A stretch of DNA of 64,000 nucleotides from Bacteroides sp. 214 (GTDB lineage Bacteria > Bacteroidota > Bacteroidia > Bacteroidales > Bacteroidaceae): contig NZ_QVML01000002.1 of the NCBI RefSeq assembly GCF_010501015.1, positions 310,001 to 374,000 of the forward strand, read 5' to 3'. The notes beneath the pieces are model-generated. The model did no database searches, had not been told where the DNA came from, and saw only the letters and a list, made by a program, of their open reading frames with translations. A program made the translations under genes and the position numbers. Shown one piece after another: positions 9,317 to 16,985 of this stretch; the stretch's first letter is position 1; each line of letters begins with the position of its first letter.

Positions 9317-10155
9317 TATTGAGTCTTCTTTATCTTCAAAATCTCAAGTTGGTGTTTTGCTTTAAGCCCCACTGACAGTAGGGCGTGTTTTATAACGTTC
9401 TTTTTATAGTATTTATCTATAAAAATCTGCATTGCGCCATAAAACATTTCCAAATAGCGCTCGTCTTTTACCGAACTCTCTCCTTTGTGGTGCAAAATAG
9501 ATGCTTCGCCATAGTAATAGTTCTCATATCCCATTCGTAGCATGGTATAGCAAATGTCAATATCTTCTCCATACATGAAGTATGCTTCGTCTAACCCGCC
9601 AACCTCTTCGTACACCACCTTTTTGCAAAGGAAGAAAGCACCTGTTATTACATCTGTTTTGGCTATTTGATACTCACCAATATCTTTTCGGTAATAAGAT
9701 TTAGTGTTGTTTGTCCGGAAGTTTATAAATAGTTTCTCAAATGAGTTGAACATATTTGGGACAGATCTTTTACTTTCGGGAAGGAAATTACCTTGCGCGT
9801 CGTGCATTCTTACTCCCACACAGCCGGGGCTCTTCAAGCCATCCATAAAGAGAATTAACCGACTCATAAAATCACTTTCTAACTCTGTGTCAGGATTTAA
9901 GAGTAACAGATATTCGCCCTTTGCAGTTCGTGCCGCTTTGTTGTTCGCGGCAGCAAAACCTTCATTTTTGCTGTTGGCAATAAATGTAACTTCGGGAAAC
10001 TCTACAATCAAGTCGCGCCAAGAAATATCGGACGAATTGTTGTCGATAACAATTACCTCATACTCAATGGCATTTACGTACCTTCCTATTGATAGAAGGC
10101 AACTGCGTAAAAATGTGGTTACATTATAATTTACTATGATTATTGATAGGCGCAT
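9316..10155 (-). CDS. Family 2 glycosyltransferase
   Basis: 279-residue cytoplasmic GT-A enzyme that would transfer a sugar from a nucleotide sugar, probably for surface glycan or LPS. The N-terminus is the GT2 hallmark (SIIIVNYNV, residues 4-12). VIDNNSSD follows near 37-44, and the metal-binding DxD-like motif appears as NPDTE (87-91). An acidic ED at about 194 (YGEDIDICYTMLRMGY) fits the rhamnosyltransferase-like subgroup. There are no transmembrane segments. It stands alone, not in a glycan cluster, so donor and acceptor are unknown. ATG at 10155 is the start that keeps the whole first beta strand. Confidence 0.9.
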   Translation of the reverse strand: MRLSIIIVNYNVTTFLRSCLLSIGRYVNAIEYEVIVIDNNSSDISWRDLIVEFPEVTFIANSKNEGFAAANNKAARTAKGEYLLLLNPDTELESDFMSRLILFMDGLKSPGCVGVRMHDAQGNFLPESKRSVPNMFNSFEKLFINFRTNNTKSYYRKDIGEYQIAKTDVITGAFFLCKKVVYEEVGGLDEAYFMYGEDIDICYTMLRMGYENYYYGEASILHHKGESSVKDERYLEMFYGAMQIFIDKYYKKNVIKHALLSVGLKAKHQLEILKIKKTQ

Positions 10156-10207
10156 AGTTGTTTTAATGTCGATCTTCGGGGCGTAAAGATAAAGGTTTTA
10201 TATTCTA

Positions 10208-10241
10208 CTTTTTTCTTTTGCCTTGATACAAAAGAAAAAAG
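10208..10241. repeat. 13-bp perfect hairpin in the spacer
   Basis: CTTTTTTCTTTTG (10208-10220) and its exact complement (10229-10241) enclose an 8-nt loop, CCTTGATA. The loop and arms resemble a dispersed intergenic repeat I associate with Bacteroidota genomes; this needs a genome search. It could also terminate transcription. Confidence 0.6.
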
Positions 10242-10302
10242 ATAGCAAAAAAGAAAAGATCAAGACTGAATTTACTCTGCTACTCACTTGCTTCACTACG
10301 CT

Positions 10303-10343
10303 GAAAGACCTCAAACTCGCTGCGCTCAAACAGAAGGTCTTTC
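10303..10343. repeat. 9-bp inverted repeat
   Basis: GAAAGACCT (10303-10311) and AGGTCTTTC (10335-10343) enclose a 23-nt loop rich in CGC and CTCAAAC words. It is adjacent to the hairpin at 10208 and looks like part of the same repeat element. Confidence 0.5.
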
Positions 10344-10439
10344 TTGACGCTGCGTTATGCAAGTTCGCTTGACGCTACGTAAATTAGGTCGAAGAGTATG
10401 CTGTTCATTCGTTTTCATTAAATACACTGTAAAGAATTT

Positions 10440-10527
10440 CTCACCGTGTTGAGAACAAATACTCAATTTGGTGAGAAACTATTCTCAACAAGGCGAGTAT
10501 TTATTCTCAACACGCATATTTTCTCTG
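10440..10527. repeat. Four-unit array with exact 22-bp period
   Basis: CTCA recurs at 10440, 10462, 10484 and 10506, each exactly 22 bp apart. Units 1 and 2 contain the dyad CTCA-N6-TGAG, unit 3 has CTCA-N6-CGAG, and unit 4 is degenerate. The rest of each unit varies. In addition CGTGTTGAGAA (10445-10455) is the exact complement of 10504-10514. The array ends 7 bp before the DUF6078-like gene's stop codon, so it lies just after that gene. Confidence 0.75.
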
Positions 10528-10534
10528 AGAAAAA

Positions 10535-10969
10535 CTACCAATCGTATTGGTCTACATATTGATCGAATGCGGGTTCTTCGAGTACTCCTTCGCGTCGAAA
10601 GACCTTGCGGATATACTCTTGTTCTGAAGGTTTAATCAGACGTTCTTTATTGCGAATGCGGTAATACGTGTTTCGCCGGAAGTGGTTGTATAATATTTCT
10701 TTGATTTTTACGGCTTTGGCATGAGGTAGGTTATCATATATATGTGTAATGCCAAGAGCAAAACGTGTCAGGGAATCGGGCATAAAATAGGGGCATTCTT
10801 TTTCTTTAGCCGATACATAATGAGGGTTTACTACTGAAAAATACTCTCTGTCGTTATCAGCTTTTAGTGCTGCGATATACCGTAAGCACTCAGTAGAATG
10901 TGGACACGGTGTATGGAGGCAATGAAGAAATGCCTTAGGAACTTGTTTGTAATCAAAATTATCTTTCAT
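10535..10969 (-). CDS. DUF6078-like conserved protein
   Basis: 144-residue soluble protein of unknown function, of a type I recognise as widespread in Bacteroidales (DUF6078-like; assignment from memory). It has a cysteine-rich N-terminal third (CLHTPCPHSTEC near residues 17-28, then CPYF near 59), which could bind a metal or be redox active. A basic middle follows (HFRRNTYYRIRNKERL). There is no signal peptide or membrane segment. A TAGATTTG promoter box lies 27 bp upstream, so it is monocistronic. The 22-bp-period array follows its stop codon. Confidence 0.7.
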   Translation of the reverse strand: MKDNFDYKQVPKAFLHCLHTPCPHSTECLRYIAALKADNDREYFSVVNPHYVSAKEKECPYFMPDSLTRFALGITHIYDNLPHAKAVKIKEILYNHFRRNTYYRIRNKERLIKPSEQEYIRKVFRREGVLEEPAFDQYVDQYDW

Positions 10970-10995
10970 AAACTATCTTCAATTTGAGTTGAATG

Positions 10996-11003
10996 CAAAT
11001 CTA
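10996..11003 (-). promoter_or_regulatory. -7 promoter box of the DUF6078-like gene
   Basis: TAGATTTG on the minus strand, 27 bp upstream of the start codon. Confidence 0.45.
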
Positions 11004-11067
11004 AGAAAAATGTAGCAGGTTCTGTATTTATCTTTCACTACATTTACAAGCTAAAGAGAATTAGAGT

Positions 11068-11505
11068 ATGAAAAATATGGATATTGTAAAAGCAAAACAA
11101 GAAGATTACGACCAGATAATGGCGGTTTGGGAAAGCTCCGTAAAGGCAACGCACGATTTTCTTAAGCAAGAAGATTTTGAGTTTTACAAGCAGGCTATTC
11201 CTAAAGATTACCTCCCCAATCTTGATGTTTATGTATTTCGTTCCGATAGAACGGTTGTTGGATTTATGAGTGTTGCAGAGGGCAATCTGGAAATGTTATT
11301 TATTGCAGGCAATTTGCGAGGCAAAGGATACGGACGAACGATGCTGGAGTATGCTATTCGAAAACTGAATGCCACCAAAGTCGACGTGAATGAGCAAAAC
11401 ACACAAGCTGTTGAGTTTTACAAACGCTTTGGCTTTAAGGTGGTAGGTCGCACGGATAAAGATTCGGAAGGAAGAGATTATCCTATATTGAATATGGCGT
11501 TGTAA
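11068..11505 (+). CDS. GNAT family N-acetyltransferase
   Basis: 145-residue cytoplasmic acetyltransferase using acetyl-CoA. The acetyl-CoA pyrophosphate loop is the R/Q-x-x-G-x-G/A motif seen as LRGKGYGRTML (about 91-101). The C-terminal NEQNTQAVEFYKRFGFK block (about 110-126) is the usual beta-alpha closing unit of GNAT proteins. The substrate cannot be read from the sequence. It precedes the lysine operon by 175 bp but has no visible link to it. MKNMDIVKAKQEDY is a normal GNAT N-terminus, so the first ATG is kept, although ATG at residue 4 is possible. Confidence 0.88.
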   Translation: MKNMDIVKAKQEDYDQIMAVWESSVKATHDFLKQEDFEFYKQAIPKDYLPNLDVYVFRSDRTVVGFMSVAEGNLEMLFIAGNLRGKGYGRTMLEYAIRKLNATKVDVNEQNTQAVEFYKRFGFKVVGRTDKDSEGRDYPILNMAL

Positions 11506-11576
11506 GTGCATATTGCATATATATACATACCACGAATGACATTTTCTTATTGATTTAACGACAATTAACCAGAAAT

Positions 11577-11622
11577 GGGGTTTTTGAATGAGAAACAATT
11601 TCATTTTTTCTGAAAAAGCCCC
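11577..11622. promoter_or_regulatory. Inverted repeat overlapping the lysine operon promoter
   Basis: GGGGTTTTT (11577-11585) pairs with AAAAAGCCCC (11613-11622, one bulged G). Inside, AATGAGAAA (11587-11595) can pair with TTTCATT (11600-11606). The repeat ends one base before the -7 box. It could be an operator or a terminator of upstream transcription. Confidence 0.4.
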
Positions 11623-11630
11623 TATATTTG
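11623..11630 (+). promoter_or_regulatory. -7 promoter box of the lysine fermentation operon
   Basis: TATATTTG, 49 bp upstream of the atoD start. No TTTG is present at the usual -33 distance; that position lies in the inverted repeat 11577-11622, which suggests activator or repressor control. Confidence 0.5.
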
Positions 11631-11679
11631 TCATATTGTAAAGATAACCTTATTCATTTCTGTATAAAAAACGTCGCGT

Positions 11680-12324
11680 ATGAAAAAACTGATTGAACCA
11701 TGCGAAGCCGTGTCCAAAATAAAGGACGGCATGACTCTCATGATAGGTGGCTTTTTAGCCAATGGTACCCCTCACAAATTAATTGATGCACTGATTGCAT
11801 CCGGCGTAAAAAATCTGACGATTGTCTGTAACGATACTTCTTATCCCGATCGTGGTATAGGGCGGCTTATCGCTGCTAAACAGGTGAAAAAACTCTATAC
11901 TTCGCACATTGGTACCAATCCGCTTAGCAGTGAACAAATGAACAGTGGCGAACTGGAAATTGAATTTTGTCCGCAAGGAAGCCTTGCCGAACGTGTGCGC
12001 GCAGGTGGAAATGGATTAGGAGGGATACTTACACCTACCGGACTGGCTACTATGGTGGCAGACGGTAAACAAATCATCAACGTAGATGGTAAGGACTATT
12101 TGTTGGAGAAACCCATTCGTGCCGATGTGGCCCTTATTAAAGGTAGTAAAGGCGATACATCGGGCAACCTTACTTATTATGGTACATCGCAAAACTTCAA
12201 CCCTCTTATGGCAACTGCTGCCGACTTGGTAATAGCCGAGGTTGACGAACTGCTGGAGGTAGGAACGATAGCTCCCGAAAATGTACGGACACCGGCGATA
12301 TTTGTAGATTATATAGTAAAATAA
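11680..12324 (+). CDS. atoD: Butyryl-CoA:acetoacetate CoA-transferase, alpha subunit
   Basis: Alpha subunit of the enzyme that moves CoA from butyryl-CoA to acetoacetate, releasing butyrate and feeding acetoacetyl-CoA to the thiolase. 214 residues, normal for the small alpha subunit. The CoA-transferase I signature is visible (MIGGFLANGTPHKLIDAL near 21-38), along with the GGNGLGGILTPTGL block near 107-120. It is the first gene of the operon, 12 bp before kal. Its partner beta subunit lies 8.5 kb downstream, after kamE, an unusual separation. Substrate is inferred from the operon. Confidence 0.9.
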   Translation: MKKLIEPCEAVSKIKDGMTLMIGGFLANGTPHKLIDALIASGVKNLTIVCNDTSYPDRGIGRLIAAKQVKKLYTSHIGTNPLSSEQMNSGELEIEFCPQGSLAERVRAGGNGLGGILTPTGLATMVADGKQIINVDGKDYLLEKPIRADVALIKGSKGDTSGNLTYYGTSQNFNPLMATAADLVIAEVDELLEVGTIAPENVRTPAIFVDYIVK

Positions 12325-12336
12325 ATCCAAATCAAT

Positions 12337-12729
12337 ATGAAATCACTTATTAGACTGCGCATGAGCGCACATGATGCCCACTACGGTGGCGGTTTGGTAG
12401 ACGGTGCCAAGATGCTTCAACTATTTGGCGATGTGGCTACCGAACTACTTATTATGAATGATGGCGACGAAGGTCTTTTTGCCGCTTATGACAGTGTGGA
12501 GTTTTTGGCACCTGTATATGCAGGCGATTACATCGAAGCTACAGGAGAAATTGTAAAAGCAGGAAACTCTTCGCGCAAAATGGTATTCGAGGCTCGCAAG
12601 GTGATAGTTCCCCGCCCCGATATTTCTCCTTCGGCAGCCGATGTGCTGGCAGAACCAATCGTTGTATGTAGAGCAAGCGGTACCTGTGTGGTACGGAAGA
12701 GCGACCAACGGATACAGCATACTGAATAA
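12337..12729 (+). CDS. kal: 3-aminobutyryl-CoA ammonia-lyase
   Basis: 130-residue hotdog-fold protein that removes ammonia from L-3-aminobutyryl-CoA to give crotonyl-CoA in lysine fermentation. It shows the short one-domain length and the N-terminal [19 protein letters not shown] block (about 6-24) typical of Kal, followed by [20 protein letters not shown]. Homology to acyl-CoA thioesterases is real, but position between atoD and kce fits Kal. Cytosolic. Confidence 0.92.
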   Translation: MKSLIRLRMSAHDAHYGGGLVDGAKMLQLFGDVATELLIMNDGDEGLFAAYDSVEFLAPVYAGDYIEATGEIVKAGNSSRKMVFEARKVIVPRPDISPSAADVLAEPIVVCRASGTCVVRKSDQRIQHTE

Positions 12730-12770
12730 TATCGTAAGAAAAGAAAATCTAGAATCTAAAAACTCAAAAA

Positions 12771-13598
12771 ATGGAAAAACTAATAATCACAGCAGCTATT
12801 TGTGGCGCCGAAGTGTTGAAAGAGCACAATCCCGCAGTTCCCTATACGGTAGCAGAGTGTGTACGCGAAGCAAAGTCTGCTTACGATGCAGGTGCTAGTA
12901 TCATTCATCTGCATGTGCGTTACGATGATGGTACACCTACTCAAGATAAAGCACGCTTTAAAGAAGTGATCGACGCAATTAAAGCCGCTTGTCCCGATGT
13001 TATTATCCAACCTTCTACCGGGGGTGCAGTAGGCATGACCGACGATGAGCGCCTGCAACCTACCGAACTCTTACCCGAAATGGCTACACTCGACTGTGGC
13101 ACCCTTAATTTTGGTGGCGACGAGGTATTTATGAATACAGAGAATACCATTAAATACTTTGGCAAACGCATGATTGAACTTGGCATTAAGCCGGAACTGG
13201 AATGTTTTGACAAAAGTATGATTGATATGGCGTTGCGCCTGCACAAGAAAGGCTTTATTGAAAAACCAATGCACTTTGACTTTGTGATGGGGGTGAATGG
13301 TGGTATTGGTGGCGAGCTACGCGACTTTATTTTTATGCGTGGCAGTATTCCTCACGATGCTACATACACGGTAGCTGGAATCGGACGTTATGAATTTTCG
13401 TTAGCGATGGCTGCTATTGTCGATGGCGGTCATGTACGTGTAGGTTTTGAAGATAATGTTTATCTCTCCAAAGGAGTATTGGCAAAATCAAACGGCGAGC
13501 TGGTAGAAAAAGTTGTTCGGATGGCTAAAGAGCTGGGACGAGAAATAGCTACTCCTGCTGAAACAAGAGAAATCTTAGGATTAAAACCAATTAAATAA
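12771..13598 (+). CDS. kce: 3-keto-5-aminohexanoate cleavage enzyme
   Basis: Zn-dependent Claisen-type enzyme (BKACE/DUF849 family): 3-keto-5-aminohexanoate plus acetyl-CoA gives acetoacetate plus 3-aminobutyryl-CoA. In 275 residues the TIM-barrel landmarks are visible: Glu14, the metal-binding His46 and His48 in IIHLHVR, and RVGFEDN with Arg223, Glu227 and Asp228. Their spacing matches the arginine, metal-binding glutamate and aspartate of the characterised Cloacimonas enzyme (as I recall its structure). It lies between kal and kdd in pathway order. Confidence 0.95.
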   Translation: MEKLIITAAICGAEVLKEHNPAVPYTVAECVREAKSAYDAGASIIHLHVRYDDGTPTQDKARFKEVIDAIKAACPDVIIQPSTGGAVGMTDDERLQPTELLPEMATLDCGTLNFGGDEVFMNTENTIKYFGKRMIELGIKPELECFDKSMIDMALRLHKKGFIEKPMHFDFVMGVNGGIGGELRDFIFMRGSIPHDATYTVAGIGRYEFSLAMAAIVDGGHVRVGFEDNVYLSKGVLAKSNGELVEKVVRMAKELGREIATPAETREILGLKPIK

Positions 13599-13656
13599 TA
13601 ACCTGTTTTTATTCCACAGACAATATCTGTGGTGAAATACTAAATCAAAAATCAAC

Positions 13657-14697
13657 ATGAAGAAAGGAAACAAATACGGTCTTCACCGTGTAATCGAACC
13701 CAAGGGTGTATTGCCGCAACCCGCCAACAAGTTAGACAATAACATGGACGAAATCTATGATAATGAGATTTTGATTGATGTACAAACGTTGAATATTGAT
13801 TCGGCGAGCTTTACACAAATAGAAGAGCAAGCTGGTGGTGATAAGGCGAAGATTGCAGAAATTATGCTTGGCATTGTTGCGAAACAAGGAAAGCATCGTA
13901 ACCCTGTTACTGGTTCGGGAGGTATGCTACTGGGTACAGTAGAGAAAATAGGCGAAGCGTTGGAAGGTAAAATAGACCTCAAAGTAGGCGATAAAATAGC
14001 TACTTTGGTGTCACTTTCATTAACTCCTCTGCGCATAGACAAGATAAAGGATATTCGTCCGGATATCGACCAAGTGGATATTGATGGTAAAGCTATTTTG
14101 TTTGAGAGTGGTATTTATGCTAAGATACCTGCCGATCTTCCCGAAACATTGGCGCTTTCGGCACTTGATGTAGCCGGTGCTCCCGCTCAAACAGCTAAAC
14201 TGGTTAAACCGGGCGATACCGTATTTATTATTGGTGCCGGTGGAAAATCGGGAATGTTGTGCTGCTATGAAGCTAAGAAGAGAGCAGGTGTTACTGGTAA
14301 GGTTATCGGTTTAACACATAGCCCTAAGAGTACCGAACGACTAAAGAAGTTAGGTTTCTGCGACTATGTATTTGCTGCCGATGCTACTCAACCGGTTCCG
14401 GTTCTTGAGAAAATAGAAGAGTTGACCGGCGGACGGCTTTGCGATGTAACTATCAATAATGTAAATATTACCGATACTGAAATGACCAGTATCTTGTGTA
14501 CCAAGGATTCGGGCGTGGTGTATTTCTTCTCTATGGCTACCAGTTTTACCAAAGCAGCTCTTGGTGCCGAAGGAGTAGGAAGCGATGTAACCATGATTGT
14601 GGGCAATGGCTACACTCGCGGACATGCCGAAATAACCCTGCAATTATTGCGCGAGTCGGATAAATTGCGCGAGATATTCACCGAATTATACGCCTAG
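13657..14697 (+). CDS. kdd: L-erythro-3,5-diaminohexanoate dehydrogenase
   Basis: NAD(P)-dependent oxidative deamination of 3,5-diaminohexanoate to 3-keto-5-aminohexanoate. 346 residues, the family length. A medium-chain-dehydrogenase-like C-terminal Rossmann domain has IIGAGGKSGM at 191-200. The N-terminal GLHRVIEPKGVLPQPA block (8-23) is characteristic of Kdd. It sits 58 bp after kce and 3 bp before kamA. The assignment is strengthened by the complete pathway around it. Confidence 0.95.
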   Translation: MKKGNKYGLHRVIEPKGVLPQPANKLDNNMDEIYDNEILIDVQTLNIDSASFTQIEEQAGGDKAKIAEIMLGIVAKQGKHRNPVTGSGGMLLGTVEKIGEALEGKIDLKVGDKIATLVSLSLTPLRIDKIKDIRPDIDQVDIDGKAILFESGIYAKIPADLPETLALSALDVAGAPAQTAKLVKPGDTVFIIGAGGKSGMLCCYEAKKRAGVTGKVIGLTHSPKSTERLKKLGFCDYVFAADATQPVPVLEKIEELTGGRLCDVTINNVNITDTEMTSILCTKDSGVVYFFSMATSFTKAALGAEGVGSDVTMIVGNGYTRGHAEITLQLLRESDKLREIFTELYA

Positions 14698-14700
14698 AAG

Positions 14701-15945
14701 ATGTACGAAAGTAAGCGAAAACTACTCTTTCCGGAAGTAACCGACGAACAGTGGAACGACTGGAAATGGCAGGTAAGAAACCGGATAGAAACGGTGGATG
14801 AACTAAAAAAGTACATAACCCTGACTGCTGGTGAGGAGGAGGCCATTCTGGAATCTCTAAAGACCATCCGAATGGCTATTACGCCTTATTACCTTAGCTT
14901 AATAGATAACGATAACCCCAACTGTCCGATACGTAAACAGTCGGTACCGACTATACATGAATTGCATAAATCGTCGGCAGACTTGGACGACCCTCTGCAC
15001 GAAGATAACGATTCGCCCATTCCGGGATTGACACATCGTTATCCGGACAGGGTGTTATTCTTGATAACCGACCAATGTTCTATGTATTGTAGACATTGCA
15101 CCCGCCGTCGTTTTGCCGGTCAGCACGATGCTGCGATGCCCAAAGAACGTATAGATAAATGTATTGAATACATAGCCAATACTCCGCAAGTGCGTGATGT
15201 GCTTCTTTCGGGTGGTGACGCGTTGTTGGTATCCGACAAGCAATTGGAATATATTATTCAGCAGTTAAGAGCGATACCACATGTAGAGATTATTCGTATT
15301 GGCACGCGTGCACCGGTAGTGCTACCACAACGCATTACGCCCGAACTGGTTGCTATGCTGAAGAAATATCATCCTATTTGGGTAAATACACACTTCAACC
15401 ATTCTAATGAAATAACAAAAGAATCGAGGTTGGCGTGCGAACGATTGCTCGATGCGGGAATTCCGCTGGGTAATCAGTCGGTATTGTTACGTGGTGTAAA
15501 CGACTGTGTACATATCATGACGCAGTTGGTACGTAATCTAATGAAGATACGCGTGCGCCCGTACTATATATATCAGTGCGACCTTACCACCGGTATTGAG
15601 CATTTCAGAACTTCTGTATCCAAAGGTATCGAGATTCTTGAGAATTTACGAGGACATACCTCTGGACTGGCTGTCCCTACTTTTGTTGTAGATGCTCCCG
15701 GTGGAGGAGGAAAGATTCCTGTAATGCCTACCTATCTAATTTCGCAGGCACCGGGCAAAGTGGTGTTGCGTAACTATGAAGGGGTGGTAACGACCTATAC
15801 AGAGCCCATTGACTACTTACCAAATTGTCAGTGTGCCGATTGTTTGAAAAACGAAGATGACGAAGGTGTAGCAGCATTGCTCAGTGGGCAGAAATTAGCG
15901 ATTGAGCCCAAAGAGCTGTCACGCAATAAACGAAATCATCATTAA
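14701..15945 (+). CDS. kamA: L-lysine 2,3-aminomutase
   Basis: Radical SAM/PLP enzyme that turns L-lysine into L-beta-lysine, the first step of the pathway. The cluster motif CSMYCRHC has Cys126, Cys130 and Cys133. The PLP lysine is Lys338 in GGGGKIP. Asp293 and Asp331 match the residues that hold the lysine substrate in the clostridial enzyme and separate it from EpmB/YjeK types. A C-terminal CQCADC supplies likely zinc ligands. 414 residues is full length. It is 3 bp from kdd and 15 bp from the next gene. Confidence 0.96.
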   Translation: MYESKRKLLFPEVTDEQWNDWKWQVRNRIETVDELKKYITLTAGEEEAILESLKTIRMAITPYYLSLIDNDNPNCPIRKQSVPTIHELHKSSADLDDPLHEDNDSPIPGLTHRYPDRVLFLITDQCSMYCRHCTRRRFAGQHDAAMPKERIDKCIEYIANTPQVRDVLLSGGDALLVSDKQLEYIIQQLRAIPHVEIIRIGTRAPVVLPQRITPELVAMLKKYHPIWVNTHFNHSNEITKESRLACERLLDAGIPLGNQSVLLRGVNDCVHIMTQLVRNLMKIRVRPYYIYQCDLTTGIEHFRTSVSKGIEILENLRGHTSGLAVPTFVVDAPGGGGKIPVMPTYLISQAPGKVVLRNYEGVVTTYTEPIDYLPNCQCADCLKNEDDEGVAALLSGQKLAIEPKELSRNKRNHH

Positions 15946-15960
15946 TAAAAACAGTGCAAT

Positions 15961-16983
15961 ATGTCCTTTATTGACGACATACTAGGGTATAGTAGCATCT
16001 CTATTGTAGGGATGGCAAAGAATGCGGGTAAAACCGAATGCATGAACTATATCCTGAAGCAGCTTCAAGGAAAGGGCAGGCAACTGGCAGTAACCTCAAT
16101 TGGGCTTGACGGAGAGAGTCAGGACTTGGTCTCTTATACCGCCAAGCCCGAAATTGAGATATATGAAGGAATGATTTTCGTTACTTCGGAGAAACACTAT
16201 AAAGCCAAGCGATTGATTGCTGAAGTGTTGGAAGTGAATGGTATTCAAACATCCTTGGGCAGGTTGATTACGGCTCGTGCCATAACCTCGGGTAAGGTAC
16301 TTCTTTCCGGACCTGCGGATACCGAGTCGCTAAAGGAGATTATTCGTGAGATGAAGAAGTTTCGGGTGGATACAGTCATTGTAGATGGAGCAATATCGCG
16401 TACAAGTATTGCCTCTCCGGTGGTAACTGATGCTATGGTATTGGCTACAGGAGCGGTCGTTTCGCGCAACATTCCGGAACTGGTGCGTAAAACCGCCTTT
16501 ATGTACGAATTGATAAAATTAAATGCGGTAGACGAGAATATTTATAAGAAACTCTCCAAAGTGGACTCGGGTGTGTGGGCAATTGATGAAAAAGGGAAAG
16601 TAAAGAATCTGCGCATACCCTCTATTTTGATGCTGGATAAGTACAAAGATAAAATATTCAAATATGGCAACACCCTGTATGTGGCAGGGATTATAACTGA
16701 TAGTTTTCTGCAGTTCCTTCGGGTACAGGAACAGATTGAAAATATTGTGTTGATAGTAAAAGATTTTACGCGGATATTCGTCTCTATGGAGTCATATTAT
16801 GCATATCTGCGTAAAGGTGGAACAATCAAAGTGTTGCTTAAAAACAAACTCTTGGCGGTGTGTATAAATCCTGCTTCGCCCGATGGATTTGTGTTGAACT
16901 CCGACGCTTTGAAAGAGGTCTTGCAAGAGAAACTTCAGGTACCAGTGTATGACGTTAGGCGGATGCCCGAAAATCTAAATTAA
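15961..16983 (+). CDS. P-loop protein of the lysine operon, unknown role
   Basis: 340-residue cytosolic protein with an N-terminal P-loop, GMAKNAGKT (residues 17-25), of the deviant lysine-before-asparagine kind found in MobB/BioD-like NTPases. DTVIVDGAISR near 136-146 is a likely Walker B region. The rest is unassigned. Genes of this type recur between kamA and kamD in lysine fermenters, and I recall the label kamB for them. The gene is followed after 2 bp by the MutS-like gene, indicating tight co-expression. An ATP-dependent reactivation role for the B12 aminomutase is my inference. Confidence 0.8.
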   Translation: MSFIDDILGYSSISIVGMAKNAGKTECMNYILKQLQGKGRQLAVTSIGLDGESQDLVSYTAKPEIEIYEGMIFVTSEKHYKAKRLIAEVLEVNGIQTSLGRLITARAITSGKVLLSGPADTESLKEIIREMKKFRVDTVIVDGAISRTSIASPVVTDAMVLATGAVVSRNIPELVRKTAFMYELIKLNAVDENIYKKLSKVDSGVWAIDEKGKVKNLRIPSILMLDKYKDKIFKYGNTLYVAGIITDSFLQFLRVQEQIENIVLIVKDFTRIFVSMESYYAYLRKGGTIKVLLKNKLLAVCINPASPDGFVLNSDALKEVLQEKLQVPVYDVRRMPENLN

Positions 16984-16985
16984 CT

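Larger units (their letters stand above)
10156..10534. other. Repeat-rich 379-bp intergenic region
   Basis: No coding ORF is credible here. It contains, in order, a 13-bp perfect hairpin (10208-10241), a second inverted repeat (10303-10343) with CTCGC/GCTCAAAC words between its arms, and a 22-bp-period array (10440-10527). Composition looks like several short repeats placed side by side. Confidence 0.7.
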
